DNA from: Eriocheir sinensis
Lineage: Eukaryota > Arthropoda > Malacostraca > Decapoda > Varunidae
NCBI RefSeq assembly: GCF_024679095.1
Contig: NC_066553.1
Coordinates: 7,656,376 to 7,720,375 of the forward strand
Length of the DNA: 64,000 bases
Direction: 5' to 3'
In this document: positions 46,996-60,639 of the stretch, piece after piece
Layout: each line of letters begins with the position of its first letter
How positions within the stretch are numbered: the first letter of the stretch is position 1
The notes under the pieces: model-generated
The model's input: only the letters and a program-made list of their open reading frames with translations
Told to the model about the DNA's origin: nothing
Databases searched by the model: none
Made by a program: the position numbers and the translations under genes

Positions 46996-47168
46996 GACAC
47001 TCCTCGATCCACTTCAGAACTTAACCCTCTATCCCATGAGCCTTTATTTTGGTGTGGCACTTTTTCAGATGCCACAATATCACAATTAAAGTTTATGCTT
47101 TGCAGTGAGTGTTTATTCATATGAAACTTGCGTCATCTTATAATATAGTATTTTTTCTCTTTTCTGGA
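46996..47168. other. unassigned
   Basis: Short AT-rich stretch. Confidence 0.3.
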
Positions 47169-47170
47169 TA

Positions 47171-47796
47171 CAGTAAAGTTTCGCATTTGGCGACTAATTG
47201 CTGCCATAGAAAGCTCGTCAAATGCAAATTCGCCAAGTGCAAAAAATAAACAATAGAAGAACGTTAACTGGTCCAGATCTTAGAGAGAAGCAACTATTTC
47301 CTTACTATTCGGTGGCGTGAAACCTCATATTTTGGCCAAATACTGTATCGTGTTTTTGGTGAATGTCTTCCCCATACCACACTCGCGTTCTGGCTCTTTA
47401 TCCTTCCACTTTGGGGCATATTTTTACCATCACCTCCACCCCATCCCACCGCTTCCCCTTGCACTCATAGAAGCCTCTGACGTCATATTTATTACACACA
47501 GTACACTGCAGTGGGCTAGACCGGCAGGAGTAAAAGGTTGCGCCCACGTCATCACATGAGGCAGAACTCAATCACGACCATATGAAACGTTTCGTCTGGC
47601 ACGCTCAGCTCAGTGACTGACGCATGAAAATGAATTATATGATAGACAGACCTTGAGCTAAGAAAAACACCGAGAACAGTTAGACAGCGTTTCCTTGGTC
47701 GCCAAATACGATTCAGTGTTTTCTGTGGAGTAAATAAACGCCAAATGGGAGGATTAAGGTAGCACTTGATTGGGGTCGTCAAATACGAAATCGCCG
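47171..47796. mobile_element. pogo/Tigger-like DNA transposon remnant
   Basis: The left end CAGTAAAGTTTCGCATTTGG and the right end, read inverted, CGGCGATTTCGTATTTGACG align as imperfect inverted repeats, and both continue into GAC. Each side is flanked by GGATA/TATCC with TA at the boundary (47169-47170 and 47797-47798), as in Tc1/mariner-pogo elements. The word TCGCCAAATACG also lies near the right end. No transposase frame remains in the 626 bp. Confidence 0.45.
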
Positions 47797-47826
47797 TATC
47801 CTAACACGCCACTTGTTAAATTTTAC

Positions 47827-47995
47827 TTGTTGCCTGGAGAGAATAGAAGGAGTGAGGGCAAGAGGCAGACAAAGAAGGATGCTTATGGCAGTCTACTGGA
47901 TGATATTGGTGGAGGATGGAGAGTGGCAGACCCCGCGAGGATGACAAATGAGATAAATGACGCCGCTCTATGGTCGCCAACGTCACTTGACTGAC
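47827..47995 (+). pseudogene. RTE-like LINE C-terminal fragment
   Basis: The frame gives EGVRARGRQRRMLMAVYWM and then, in another frame, GGGWRVADPARMTNEINDAA and LWSPTSL. 'G..RARGRQR..' with the trailing 'R..W..IV' region is the RTE C-terminal pattern, also seen at 51192-51735. A single short piece. Confidence 0.5.
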
Positions 47996-48052
47996 ACATC
48001 GGGAAGGGGAGTAAGCTCGGAGTCACAGCAATAGTACTACATGACTCCTGCT

Positions 48053-48257
48053 CAGCGTTGCCAGATTATCGTATTCACCACATTGTATTTATCATTTTTA
48101 AACCTCATACTCTCGTACCTCCACAAATAACGATAGAAAATTAAAGTTAGGGCTCAAGCTGTTATTTATTTGATGCCCTTTTTTTGTCTTTTTGCCATAG
48201 TTATCGGTCCAAAACTACGAAAGCCAAACCGATGAGTACGATAATTTGACAACGCTG
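48053..48257. mobile_element. MITE-F copy 2, with 8-bp flanking repeat
   Basis: The left end CAGCGTTGCCAGATTATCGT and the right end, read inverted, CAGCGTTGTCAAATTATCGT. Flanks CTCCTGCT (48045-48052) and TTCCTGCT (48258-48265) match at seven of eight positions, suggesting an 8-bp target duplication and hAT kinship. Confidence 0.75.
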
Positions 48258-48463
48258 TTCCTGCTCTGTTCTTCAAATCGGGGGTACAAGTTTGCCGCAG
48301 CGTTAGTTGTTGGGACACCGAGCTCTTCCGCACGTGGGTCGTATCTCGCCTCCATAAAGGTCTCTCCCGCCGGCCTGATGGTCCTTGACATACAAACCGC
48401 CGGAAAACTGTAGTACGCATCGAGCCCTTCTGACCTGTCTCTCGCATCGCATTGTGTAGTTGT
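48258..48463. other. unassigned
   Basis: Nothing was recognised. Confidence 0.3.
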
Positions 48464-49786
<1,323 letters not shown>

Positions 49787-49857
49787 CATGTTTATATTTA
49801 ATATATAATAAGTATCCATCTATCTAGCCTACCTATCTCTGTATTCATATATTTATC

Positions 49858-50150
49858 CCGGCCCGGTCAGTCGGCGCGCAGCTCATCCAGCTGTCCATTT
49901 TCCCTTCGGACGGGTCGAGAAATGAATACCTGGAGAAACTTGGGAAAGGTAAACTGTGGTAACCTTAATCTAAATGTCACAATGACCCTGTGTCCCGTGG
50001 TAATGGATTCTCGCCCACCACCAATGTCTACTCTAGACCTTGCCCACCACGGGCTCAAAGGTTCATGGGACGAAGATGAGCACAGAGGCCACGCGCAGCA
50101 ATAGTATTATGCTCCCAACTTTACCTTTACCTATCCAGTTAATCTGTCTG
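49858..50150 (+). mobile_element. SINE-C copy 5
   Basis: CCGGCCCGGTCAGTCGGCGC, GGGAAAGGTAAACTGTGGTA, CCCTGTGTCCCGTGGTAATG, AGATGAGCACAGAGGCCACG and a TTTACCTTTACC tail. The tRNA head is missing. Confidence 0.8.
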
Positions 50151-50972
50151 TATCAGTCTACCTTTTTTTATCTAAATATCAATCTATCAATTCAATTGTC
50201 TATACCGGATGTATATGCCTTCTTGCTATCTACCTATCTACATATTTATCTATTCATATGTCGATCTGCCTGCTTTACAATTTATCTGTGTTTGTTAATT
50301 TGTTGGTTCATGCGTCGCCTGCTCCTGGTGTCCCTTCTGGCTTCCTACAGTCCTCCCCACGCGCCGTGTCTCAGCGCGCCCTGCCTGTGCTCCGCGACCC
50401 ACCCCTAACTCACCAGGTGATAAACAGTGACGAGGCGCGGGGCAGCCAGTGAGGGTGTCCCTCCAGCGCTGGCCATTTCGCTAAGTAAAGCCATCCCTCC
50501 TCAAGCTGTGGCCACTACACGAGAAACGAGCAGCCAAGGCCTTGCCGCGTACCCACACAAGACTCTTTGATAATGATTGGACATGCAGATAATGAGTGAG
50601 ATTCTGTCGAGGGTATTATAGAGCGGAGTACATGTACGGAGCACCCATGAACAGCCACGCACGACTCCTGGCGGCGCTGGGTCCGCCTAGTAATAAAAGC
50701 GAATAAATCCTCCGTCCCCGACGCGGCACGCGGTATGTCCAATAATTCCCGGCACGAAGAGCGTCCAGCTATTTTTGTAGTGACGCTCTCTCAGAGCGAC
50801 AGCACACTTTACTCATGCTGCCGGGGATAATTTGAAGGTATTTTTTCCACTAAATAGGACTTGCTCGCCCTAGACGACAGTGCAAAGTGTTTACAAGACA
50901 GCTGTCTCATACATGTAACATGAGGCAGCCAGTTATGTCACTCACTATCAAAACAAAGGTACGTACATACAT
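50151..50972. other. unassigned; short signal-peptide-like frame at 50310-50408
   Basis: CTAT-type words at 50160-50260. ATG at 50310 opens MRRLLLVSLLASYS, which resembles a secretory signal peptide, but the frame stops at 50406-50408 after 32 codons. In another frame, 66 bp (50350-50415) lie between an acceptor-like TTCCTACAG and a donor-like CACCAG|GTGATA. Both may be chance. Confidence 0.2.
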
Positions 50973-51735
<763 letters not shown>

Positions 51736-51736
51736 G

Positions 51737-52062
<326 letters not shown>

Positions 52063-52737
52063 TCTCGAAGCCTTCCAGCTAAGTATTGATGGCATGGCGC
52101 ACTGTGTACTCGTGCCGATACATTAAAAGGTCCTGCCAAGCCCTTCAAGGCAGCGGCTGGGAATCGTGGGGGCAGCACACGCTTGCAAAGGGCCTGTCAC
52201 ACACACGCCTGACAGCGTTGCGGTTTACAGTTTGGAAACCGATCAATATGCCAATTCTTCTCCCTCCTTTTTAACTGTGGCCATGCTTTTACTGAGCCGC
52301 CAACTACAGGCCATTTGTCAATTTGGTAACGGCTGTTGGTGCGGAACGATATTAAATTCCAAAAATACAAGTAATTGGCAATAGGGGATTTTGGGTGTCA
52401 ATAGAACCTTATATTCTATTGACTTTAAACGGCATTTAGCTTGTCACAAATAATCACTCCATTTTTTTTAATAATAGGTTAGCCGGACAAGAGTACGAAA
52501 TGAAATCTTGAACATATAGGACTTCGTTGTAGATCGAATACTTATTCATGAAATTCTGTATTTGACTAATTCCTCAGCTTTTTCATCATCCCCTTTAGTC
52601 AGTGCCTGCATACTGCAATAAAGGACTTTCCAGACGTTCAGCACCTCTTTGATGCTTGCGTGCTGCATGTAACTGAAAAGTGACCAAAAAACAAAAACAG
52701 TTACACTTGTCAGGATAGTGATAAAGTACCTTATGTG
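52063..52737. other. unassigned
   Basis: No recognisable feature. Confidence 0.3.
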
Positions 52738-52975
52738 CATGTAAGAAGAACAAGAAGAAGGGGAAGTTAAAAAAAAAAAAGAAGAGGAGAGGAAGAAGAT
52801 GATAGAGAAATAGGAAAAGTATAAAGTGAAGAACAAGATGGAGTGGAGGGATGAGGAGGAGGAGGATAAAGAGAAGCAGAGGATGGAGGAGGAAGATAAA
52901 GACCAGACAGACGAGGGAAGAGTGAAGAACAAGATGAAGGAGGCGAAGGATGAAGAGAGAGAGAAGGATAAACAA
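52738..52975. repeat. purine-rich GAA/GGA tract
   Basis: Plus strand mostly A/G (AAGAAG, GAGGAG). Opposite frames rich in Phe/Leu are compositional. Confidence 0.7.
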
Positions 52976-53699
52976 CTCTATATCTTTACAGCTGGTGAAT
53001 GGATCAGCTGCATGGAGCCATAAATACCAAAGAACGTGGAAATACTGTACATTCTAATTTAAATACGTTTGGTTGCACTTCACTTTTGGAATGAGGAATA
53101 CAGCAATCAGGAATCCACAATAAAGGACATGGTATCAGGAACAAATAAAAAGTGACAAAAAAATGAAATGTATAAATGATATGTAGGAAAAATGCAGTAA
53201 TGACACTGTTGCTGCCCAAACACTGATCATTAATAGGGTATGAAGTATGTAACGAGTTGGTAATTGACAATAACTCTGTTCATTTTCTGGTGCGCATATA
53301 TTTCACCCAAACTTATTACATGAACTATTTTAAAGCGTGATTTGGTGCTTAGCTCTCAGGGGGATGGAAACAGCAACAGAAGCTCGGGGTCGATGGTCAA
53401 AACAAAACAGACAAAAAATTACGATAAAGTTTCCCCTATTTTCTTTCCGATCAGCAAATTGGCGATTACCCAATTATTGACAATGAGAAGGGACGCCTTT
53501 TTCCGCTCCACATCACGGCAATTACCAAGTGTTGGGAATCAAAACGGCTAAACAGTTGGCTTCGCTGGAACACGGTTTTTCTCCACTACAGCTAAAGAAA
53601 AAAAACTGTTGTGTGCAAACTGAGCAGCGAAATTCGTGAACGCAGCTAAAAGGTTCGGTGTGTGCCGAAGGAAGAAAAAGAAATCAATCTATTTTTTTT
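52976..53699. other. unassigned
   Basis: No recognisable feature. Confidence 0.3.
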
Positions 53700-54135
53700 C
53701 AGAGATGGAATACAGGAGTTGTTGGGTGTTTTCCTTTTTTTCAGTGATGGAGTGCAGGAGTGACCGGTGTATTTATTTTCGTGTGTGTGTATGTGTGTGG
53801 GTGTGGGTGTGGGTGTGTGGGTGTGGGTGGGTGTGTGCCCACGCGCGCGCGGTGGAATAGAGAGTTACTTTCCTGTTACTTTCATGGAATGGGAAGGTGG
53901 TAGTTTATCACGGCGGAATACTCGAGTGACAGAAGTGATGTCTAGAAGTAATAAAGTACAGAAGGGACGAGCTTCTTCAAACACGATGGAGTGCTGAGGT
54001 GGTTAATTTTCATGTGATGGCGTACAAATGTGAAATACGACGGAGTAAAGAAATGGAGAGCTTATAGATGACGGGGTGCAGATGATGATGGGCTACAGAA
54101 GTCGAGAGGTTTTGTTTTTACCTACAAGCCAGAGA
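53700..54135. repeat. decayed left flank of the 33-bp minisatellite
   Basis: Loose copies such as GATGGAGTGCAGGAGTGACC, TAAAGTACAGAAGGGACGAG and GACGGGGTGCAGATGATG keep the phrase 'GA(T/C)GGAGT(G/A)CAGAAGTGACGAG'. A (GT/GGGTGT)n stretch sits at 53781-53840. Confidence 0.55.
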
Positions 54136-54896
54136 ATAGAAGTGACGAGTGTTTTTGTATGACAGAGTACGGAAGTGACGAGTGTTTTTGTATGACAGAG
54201 TACGGAAGTGACGAGTGTTTTTGTATGACAGTACGGAAGTGACGAGTGTTTTTGTATGACAGTACGGAAGTGACGAGTGTTTTTGTATGACAGTACGGAA
54301 GTGACGAGTGTTTCTGTATGGCAGAGCACGGAAGTGACGAGTGGATTTGTATGACAGAGTAAGGAAGTGACGAGTGTTTTTGTATGACAGAGTACGGAAG
54401 TGACGAGTGTTTTTGTATGACAGAGTACGGAAGTGACGAGTGTTTTTGTATGACAGAGTACGGAAGTGACGAGTGTTTTTGTATGACAGAGTACGGAAGT
54501 GACGAGTGTTTTTGTATGACAGAGTACGGAAGTGACGAGTGTTTTTGTATGACAGAGTAAGGAAGTGACGAGTGTTTTTGTATGACAGAGTACGGAAGTG
54601 ACGAGTGTTTTTGTATGACAGAGTACGGAAGTGACGAGTGTTTTTGTATGACAGAGTACGGAAGTGACGAGTGTTTTTGTATGACAGAGTACGGAAGTGA
54701 CGAGTGTTTTTGTATGACAGTTTTGTATGACAGAGTACAGTGACGAGACAGAGTAAGGAAGTGACGAGTGTTTTTGTATGACAGTGTACGGAAGTGACGA
54801 GTGTTTTTGTATGACAGAGTACGGAAGTGACGAGTGGATTTGTATGACAGAGTAAGGAAGTGACGAGTGTTTTTGTATGACAGAGTACGGAAGTGA
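54136..54896. repeat. 33-bp minisatellite, about 23 copies
   Basis: The unit is ACGGAAGTGACGAGTG plus TTTTTGTATGACAGAGT. Some copies are 30 bp (lacking three bases of GAGT), and there is a rearranged patch near 54716-54760. Unit lengths are multiples of three, so one minus-strand frame of 301 codons (54998-54093) stays open with an 11-residue repeat (VTSVLCHTKTL). I regard the frame as a by-product. Confidence 0.95.
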
Positions 54897-54924
54897 CAAT
54901 TTATCCTGGCGTGATGAAGTGTTG

Positions 54925-55000
54925 CGCCTCCTTGGTGTAGTAGCTGGCACGTTTAGTGGCGAATTCCGCGGGCCCGGGTTCGATACCGAGATTTTCATGG
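54925..55000 (+). mobile_element. tRNA-like sequence (possible SINE head)
   Basis: CTTGGTGTAGTAGCTGGCAC (A-box-like) and GGGCCCGGGTTCGATACCGA (B-box-like) are about 30 bp apart, as in a tRNA. It interrupts the minisatellite. No acceptor stem is evident. Confidence 0.4.
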
Positions 55001-55985
55001 AAACACAGGAGGTGCGTGCTATCTATATAATAAAGTACAGAAGTGACAAGATTTTTTTATGTATATAGCAATGCTGACGTGCCTGGATTTTATACATCTA
55101 AGTGTAGAGGTGGCGACTATTATCATGATGGAGTACAGTGTTGACAGGTTTTTTGCAGTGGGTCACTACGGGGGTGGGTGGGGAGGGGGAGGTGCGAACC
55201 TTACTGAATGACACACAATCAGTTTCGGCGACACCTAAATGACAGTCTATAAAAATGGTACAGTTTCATCAGATACATATTATCTTTTATTAACAAAATC
55301 AATGTTTCCCAAGCAAGGGTTGATACTTCTGAATGGTCTTGTAATAGAGCAATTATTAATCATTACAATAAAACATTATAATGGAATACAACTTTCATAT
55401 TATTTGAGCCTTTAATAATAATTATCAAATCCTAATCCAGTAACTTATTTCATGTAACAGTAAAGTTGAACGGTAACCTAATTTTGACGTGGTCAATTAA
55501 TAATTATACTTTGAGTGATATTATTTTTTTAGACTTTTCACCTTGACCACATGAGGCAATATGTGTAAATAGGTTTAGGCTATTCACATATTAGATTATA
55601 AAGGTGTAATTTTATTTTTTGCCGTGTGATTTGTGTCACAACTACTGCCGTTACTTTCAGTGATATATGGGAATTACGATTCACCTGAAAGAGTAATACA
55701 AAAAAACATTACTGGGGTTCTGTTCGGTTTGATATGGAAGGAGGTATTGTGGGAAAGGGCGACTTCATGTATTTTAACCCTAGTGGCGGCTGTGCTTTCT
55801 GACTCCTACTCGCCTCCTCGCCTCAGCCACACACGAGGAATATGAAGCAACGCTGTGATGTCCTGCCGTACCCTGGGATATTACGACGCCCCGCCGCGGC
55901 CCAACTACACCTGGCTCAGTGCTCCGGCCGGCAAGGGAGGGAAGGAGCATTGGTGCCGCTGGTACGGGTGGCAAGACGAATAACT
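55001..55985. other. unassigned; minisatellite remnants to about 55150
   Basis: Further decayed minisatellite units near 55030 and 55125. AT-rich to 55620. GC-rich 55780-55975, with no recognised exon. Confidence 0.35.
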
Positions 55986-56201
55986 AACATCAATAGACAT
56001 CAATAGACCTCCATTTCAGAGATCTCACTTGTTGCATAGGTAGAAGTAGGGGTAGATAGGTTTACCAGCAAGATAATGAGTCATGGTGAGGCGCAGGCGA
56101 CAACGATAATACTCTATAACCTTAATTAACCTTGGTGTCCATCTCGCTAGCTGAATGTATTAAAAAGTAAACCTCATCCATAAATTGTGTGCGGTATTTA
56201 G

Positions 56202-56441
56202 CCCGTCCGCTGCGATTGGCACAGATTTGGCTTTCCCTGGTAGCCTAGAAACATATACTCCCAGGTCTTTCTCTGCCTCTGTGGTGGATAGAGGAGTGTT
56301 TCCCATGTGGTATTGGTATGCAGGATATCCCCTCCAAGGTGCATGACTTTATATTTTCTTTCACTGAATTGTAGCAGTCACTTTTTGTTCCATTCCTGTA
56401 GCTTGGTGATGTCTTCTTGTAGGAAATCCGCAGTCAAGGGG
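56202..56441 (-). mobile_element. TTAA-RT element copy 3
   Basis: CCCGTCCGCTGCGATTGGCA to CCGCAGTCAAGGGG, flanked by TTAG on both sides (56198-56201 and 56442-56445). 240 bp. The minus strand encodes the same RT segment, decayed. Confidence 0.75.
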
Positions 56442-56717
56442 TTAGTGACGCCGTTTTAGCAGGCACAGCACGGACAAATGACAGTTAATATTTGATAACA
56501 TGGGTACTAGTTTCGGTTGCTGCATATAAGTAAAAGTAGGCATAGATACAGGTTCATAGAAAAATGATTGTGAGACGATCAGAACGCATTAGGTACCGGG
56601 GCAAAAGGAGGCAAGGTAGTGTATTACATCTGTTTATCTTAATTAATTGGTATCAGTCTCGCCAGATGCACGTATTTATTTAAGCACTACTTCACGAACA
56701 GGCGTGCAGTATTTAGG

Positions 56718-56853
56718 GCCTGTGGGGTAGTGGTGGCTGCAGAGGAAGCGAGGTGTTGAGAGTGTGAGGCAAGGTGCTGGGCTAGGCTAACCCCGCAGCC
56801 GCCACTACCCCATCGGACAGTTTTACGTGGAAAAACTGGAAATACTATAGCGG
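56718..56853. mobile_element. deletion derivative of the foldback element of 22.5-23.3 kb
   Basis: GTGGGGTAGTGGTGGCTGC (left-arm start) jumps to GAGGAAGCGAGGTGTTGAGA and CAGCCGCCACTACCCCAT (right arm), ending GGAAATACTATAGC. About 110 bp of stem and the whole centre are missing. Confidence 0.65.
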
Positions 56854-57050
56854 CGATAACAGCCATTGGTAACGATCAAAACAAACAAAACGACTGTGAA
56901 AGCGGCCCTGAGTGTCTATGCCATTGGAGGGAGGGCAAGCAGCAGACGAGAAGCGACAGTATCTTAGAACAATTACCTCGGTCTTGGTCTCGCTAACTAC
57001 ATACTGATAGGTAGCGATAAATAGGTCCATAAGCAACGCAATGAGATGAC

Positions 57051-57320
57051 TGGGGAGAATTTTCCAGGCATGGTTAATGAAAAAAACGTCAATAAGATAG
57101 AGAAGGAAAAATCAAAGAAAATTGAAATTCGAAATGTTTAGTCCTATTGGATCATTCCGGAAAGTAAATGTATGTCGTCCAAGATTCTTATATATTTCTT
57201 GAGTGTTCTTAATTATGGGGATGAGGAAATGGGCAAGGGAGGTTGAAAATAGTGTTTCTTTAAATCTAATATTATGAAAACAATGAAAACGATTAGAAAA
57301 TTTGTCTTAACGCCTCCATC

Positions 57321-57321
<1 letters not shown>
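57051..57321. other. unassigned
   Basis: AT-rich; nothing was recognised. Confidence 0.3.

Positions 57322-57324
<3 letters not shown>

Positions 57325-57381
<57 letters not shown>
57325..57381. repeat. (GA)n microsatellite
   Basis: About 28 units. Confidence 0.95.
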
Positions 57382-57382
<1 letters not shown>

Positions 57383-57729
57383 AATAAATGAGTATACCAT
57401 CATGTGCGTGGATGAGTTCTGAGTGAAGCTGTGAATACACGTAAACACGTCCACAGTTGTGTCGCGACTCAGGTTAGTGAATAGTGCTGGACATTCCGGA
57501 GCCGCGGCAGCGTCCGAAGTATACAAAACGACATAACGTTCATAATTCCCGACCATAGAGTTTTGCTGAGGAATACGGTGAATATGAAACTCATCCCCAC
57601 AGTATGTAACATTTACTTCCATGATAGTATTATGCCTTCCGTTTTTTACGTGGTAAGCAATGACCAACATTTATTTTTCTTTAATACTGAAAGGTAGGTA
57701 CTTAGATCCTCGCACACGCAAAAAAAACT

Positions 57730-58000
57730 CGGTAGCCTAACAACTGAGAGGTCCCGGTGAGGCGTAGTATTCCATCTCTTTATCGAGTTTTGTCCAAAAC
57801 TGGACAGTGCAGGAGCGGTGCCGCCCATGCGCAGTTCAATCCTGGACAAAACTAGACAAAGGGATGGAATATTACGCAACACCGGGCTTGATTCCTGGGT
57901 GGAGTGGAGACGGATAGGCAGTCTCCATAACCATTGTCCCTTCTCCACCCACCAGTGAATAGGTACCGGGCGTCAGTCGAGGATTATGTCGTGCTTGGCT
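57730..58000 (+). mobile_element. SINE-E (tRNA-like) split by a small MITE
   Basis: CTCGGTAGCCTAACAACTGA and GGTCCCGG, then, after the insertion, CACCGGGCTTGATTCCTGGG (B-box-like), AGTGGAGACGGATAGGCAG and CACCAGTGAATAGGTACCGG. The last phrase is familiar to me from crustacean tRNA-SINEs. A single copy here. Confidence 0.45.
57762..57877. mobile_element. 116-bp inverted-repeat MITE
   Basis: The left GCGTAGTATTCCATCTCTTT and the right, read inverted, GCGTAATATTCCATCCCTTT pair over about 38 bp, up to AGTTTTGTCCA. It lies inside SINE-E. Confidence 0.7.
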
Positions 58001-58351
58001 TTTCAGGCGGGGAGGGGGGCGGGGGTTCATGTGAGTTTATGTTACTTGAGTTGGTCCAAGCTAATTCGGGAAGGGTACTGGCTTGCGATTGTGAGTACAG
58101 CGCATGATCAGATCTTTGCTGAATGACACACACACACGTTTCTAAATAGCCAACAATGAAAACATTTTTGGTTCTTTTTTTTGTGCGTGTGTGTGCCAGT
58201 TGATTCCTACACAACCATATTTCTCCTATAAAAAGTCTCTTACCTATCGTTTTTAAATAAGATTAAAGTAACGTAAACCAAACAACGCCACAAAGCGACC
58301 GTTACATTGAGCATTTATCAAGGTAAGAAAAAACGAGAGATTTATAGCTTG
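58001..58351. other. unassigned
   Basis: Nothing was recognised. Confidence 0.3.
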
Positions 58352-58568
58352 GTATTGTTAAACGCTCCCGCCTCTCACATTAACCATTTCTAGAAGCCGA
58401 AAAGGAAATCAGTCGGGCTATAATGAGTGTTTCTTTAGGTTCATGGCACAGAAGAAGGATTACGCTACCGCCCGAGTCACAAAACTACCCCTGGAAATGC
58501 CCACAACTCCTACGAAAGCCTTGTCAAATATGTGTGCCTGTGCGTTGAAATGTTTAGTGATACGGCCC
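58352..58568 (-). mobile_element. MITE-D copy
   Basis: GGTATTGTTAAACGCTCCCG, AATGAGTGTTTCTTTAGGTT, CCTGGAAATGCCCACAACTC, right end GTGATACGGCCC. Confidence 0.75.
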
Positions 58569-59085
58569 ATAATGTCCCTTCACACTCTTTCGATGCGTTT
58601 TGCCACGTCCAATGTCTTGCGTCTCTGGATATCACAACACATGAGTTTTACTACTTGGCGGTCATTCAGGGTAAAGATTTGCACACTATAAAAAGGACGA
58701 GAACAACTATATCAAGATTATCACTATTCTCGCACATTTGTGTATGTTTGACCACCGAAAGCGGTCGTTTGGTAAGAAAAAATCACTGCAAATATGACGA
58801 TCACATATATTTTTGGAGCTATGATGTTGTATGTTAGTCCTGAGACTGTAGTTCATTAAAAATATTTCACAATACAACGACTTTATACTCAATAAATATA
58901 GAAGGACACATAGTTTTTGTTAAGTTACAAATAAACTGCGTACAACGATGAAAATAATAATTTAAGTTGGTTCTCCCGTCACAGAGGTCATGCGTGGCGT
59001 ACATGACTCAGCACGACATGAGCGGCCTCCGCCCAAAACCTTTCCTCCTTCCCCGTCGCCACCAGCCTTTGCGGGCGGAAATCAA
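58569..59085. other. unassigned
   Basis: Nothing was recognised. The plus frame 58532-58837 overlaps MITE-D and is not a gene. Confidence 0.3.
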
Positions 59086-59178
59086 CAAATCCAATAAAGC
59101 CAGCGAGGCACTCAGCCCGCCCCGGTGCTGGGTGAGCAGGGCGTATAAAGCCGCGGCTGACTCCCCGACGGAGTAGTA
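59086..59178 (+). promoter_or_regulatory. candidate core promoter: CCAAT, GC box, TATA
   Basis: CCAAT at 59091-59095, CCCGCCCCGG at about 59116-59125 and TATAAAG at 59144-59150 lie in the order and spacing of a classical RNA polymerase II promoter. A start site would be expected near 59174-59180. The surrounding DNA is GC-rich compared with its neighbours. I could not find an exon downstream within the next kilobase. Confidence 0.3.
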
Positions 59179-60197
59179 AAAAGAAAATAGGAAAAAAAAA
59201 TCACGAGGGAGGACTAAATACAGGGAGAGAGAACGAGGGAAGTCACTCGAGTTAGCTTTACCGTCAAAGGACGTTTAATTCCTTTCGGGAGTGTACTGTA
59301 ATGTTTAGCATGCTACACCTAGTTCCTTATACTGTGCCGAGTGAGAAACATCAATATTGCATTCGTTTATCCTTTATAGGTGGAGGTTATATATCAATAT
59401 TGCTTTACAGTGCTGTAAAACTGCCCTTCTGAGGCTCCCTCCACCCGGTGCTGCTTACTGAGTATCGACAGTGGCGGTGGCTCCCGGCCACACGTGAACC
59501 AGCCGATCCTGACTGGGCCAAGGCGGCACAGACAAATCCATAAATACCCGTGAGTGTTTGCTGCGTCCTCACTTTACCGGCGTAATGGGTGGAAATAAGG
59601 ACGAAAAAGTAAAGTATACCGCAAGCTTGAATAATGAAAAGGTGACTACGAATTTGGGATATGATGTAATATGATTATGAATTTCTTCCATTTTCTTGGA
59701 AGTGAGCGAAGTCACGCCAGGTACAAACAAATGGTGCATCAGTAGCACTCATGCCCTTCATATATCAAGGGCCGGGGCGCCTTTGCTCGTAGAGTCACAG
59801 CAGCACGTGTCGGGCGGCGGAGGGGAGGGGTTGGCAGGGGGGGGCAGCCCCACGGGCTGATCTGACCCAAATTGGAAGGAGGAGCATCGCTGGTCACTCA
59901 TAATGCATTGTACGCACAATGGTATCACAGATAGCTACGAAATGAAGAAAGGCTGCCCCTCCACTGTGCAGTGCCAACGTTTGCCGTCAAACGTCCACAG
60001 AAAACGGTCATACATCATAGAAAATGTTCACGACGCTTTTCAACGGTAACAAAATCATCTGACCTGTCTCCGTAGATTTCAATGGTTTTCTTTTTGAACA
60101 GGCACGTAAACTGATGCCCACCAGCTAGGGTGCACAGGGTGCTGGTGCTGCCTTCACCCCAAGCAACAGAAGAGTTTAACCTAGCAGAAAATATAAT
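59179..60197. other. unassigned; possible 5' UTR/intron of a plus-strand gene
   Basis: GC-rich at 59440-59520 and 59790-59880. No clear exon, repeat or conserved motif. Confidence 0.25.
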
Positions 60198-60205
60198 GAT
60201 CTACC

Positions 60206-60391
60206 CAGGGTCGGACTGGCCTATGTGCCCGTGTGCCAATGGCACATGGGCCCCCCAAGGTATACATGGGCATCTGGACTTAACCCATGCTAAGTCATAT
60301 GATAATATTTTCATATTTTAGCTGATATGGGCCCGGGCCCCCTCCAGCCAAGAGATGGCACGGCCCCTTTAAGCACCCCAGTCCGACACTG
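60206..60391. mobile_element. hAT-type MITE, 186 bp
   Basis: CAGGGTCGGACTGGCC at the left and, inverted, CAGTGTCGGACTGGGG at the right. Flanks GATCTACC (60198-60205) and CATCTACC (60392-60399) match at seven of eight positions, an 8-bp target duplication. Interior GC-rich palindromes include GGGCCCGGGCCC. Confidence 0.85.
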
Positions 60392-60399
60392 CATCTACC

Positions 60400-60639
60400 C
60401 TGCATTACGTCGGTGTGTCTTTGAAAGGAGTAATTAATTAATTCAAAGGTAACAGAAATACTGAATTAGATGTGCATATTTTTATCTCACAGTATCGAAT
60501 TTAAGACTGCGTCAATTGCCAGAACATGAGTTTGTTCACCTAATTTCACACCACCTCACAGGCGTCGTGAAGGGGGACGTGCCCCCTATTCTCACTGTGG
60601 GGAACTAGAAACGCTTACATCAGGGGAACAGTAGAGTTA
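60400..60639. other. unassigned
   Basis: Nothing was recognised. Confidence 0.3.

Larger units (their letters stand above)
55986..57050. repeat. diverged large tandem duplication (about 480 bp) hosting two element insertions
   Basis: The phrase 'TTGCATA.GTA.AAGTAGG..TAGATA.GTT.A..A..AA.ATGA' occurs near 56030-56090 and 56515-56570, with a weaker third near 57000-57045. The first two are followed by similar text up to 'GYGGTATTTAG' / 'GCAGTATTTAGG' (about 56191 and 56705). At those points the TTAA-RT element and the foldback remnant, respectively, are inserted. Confidence 0.4.

Noticed and set aside
50310..50408. Secreted peptide gene starting MRRLLLVSLLAS
   Set aside because: Only 32 codons before a stop and no clear splice donor in frame; the signal-like start may be chance. 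Mentioned under the unassigned block.
54093..54998. 301-codon open frame as a repeat protein gene
   Set aside because: The frame stays open only because the minisatellite unit is a multiple of three; there is no start context, signal or homologue I recognise. Kept as a repeat.
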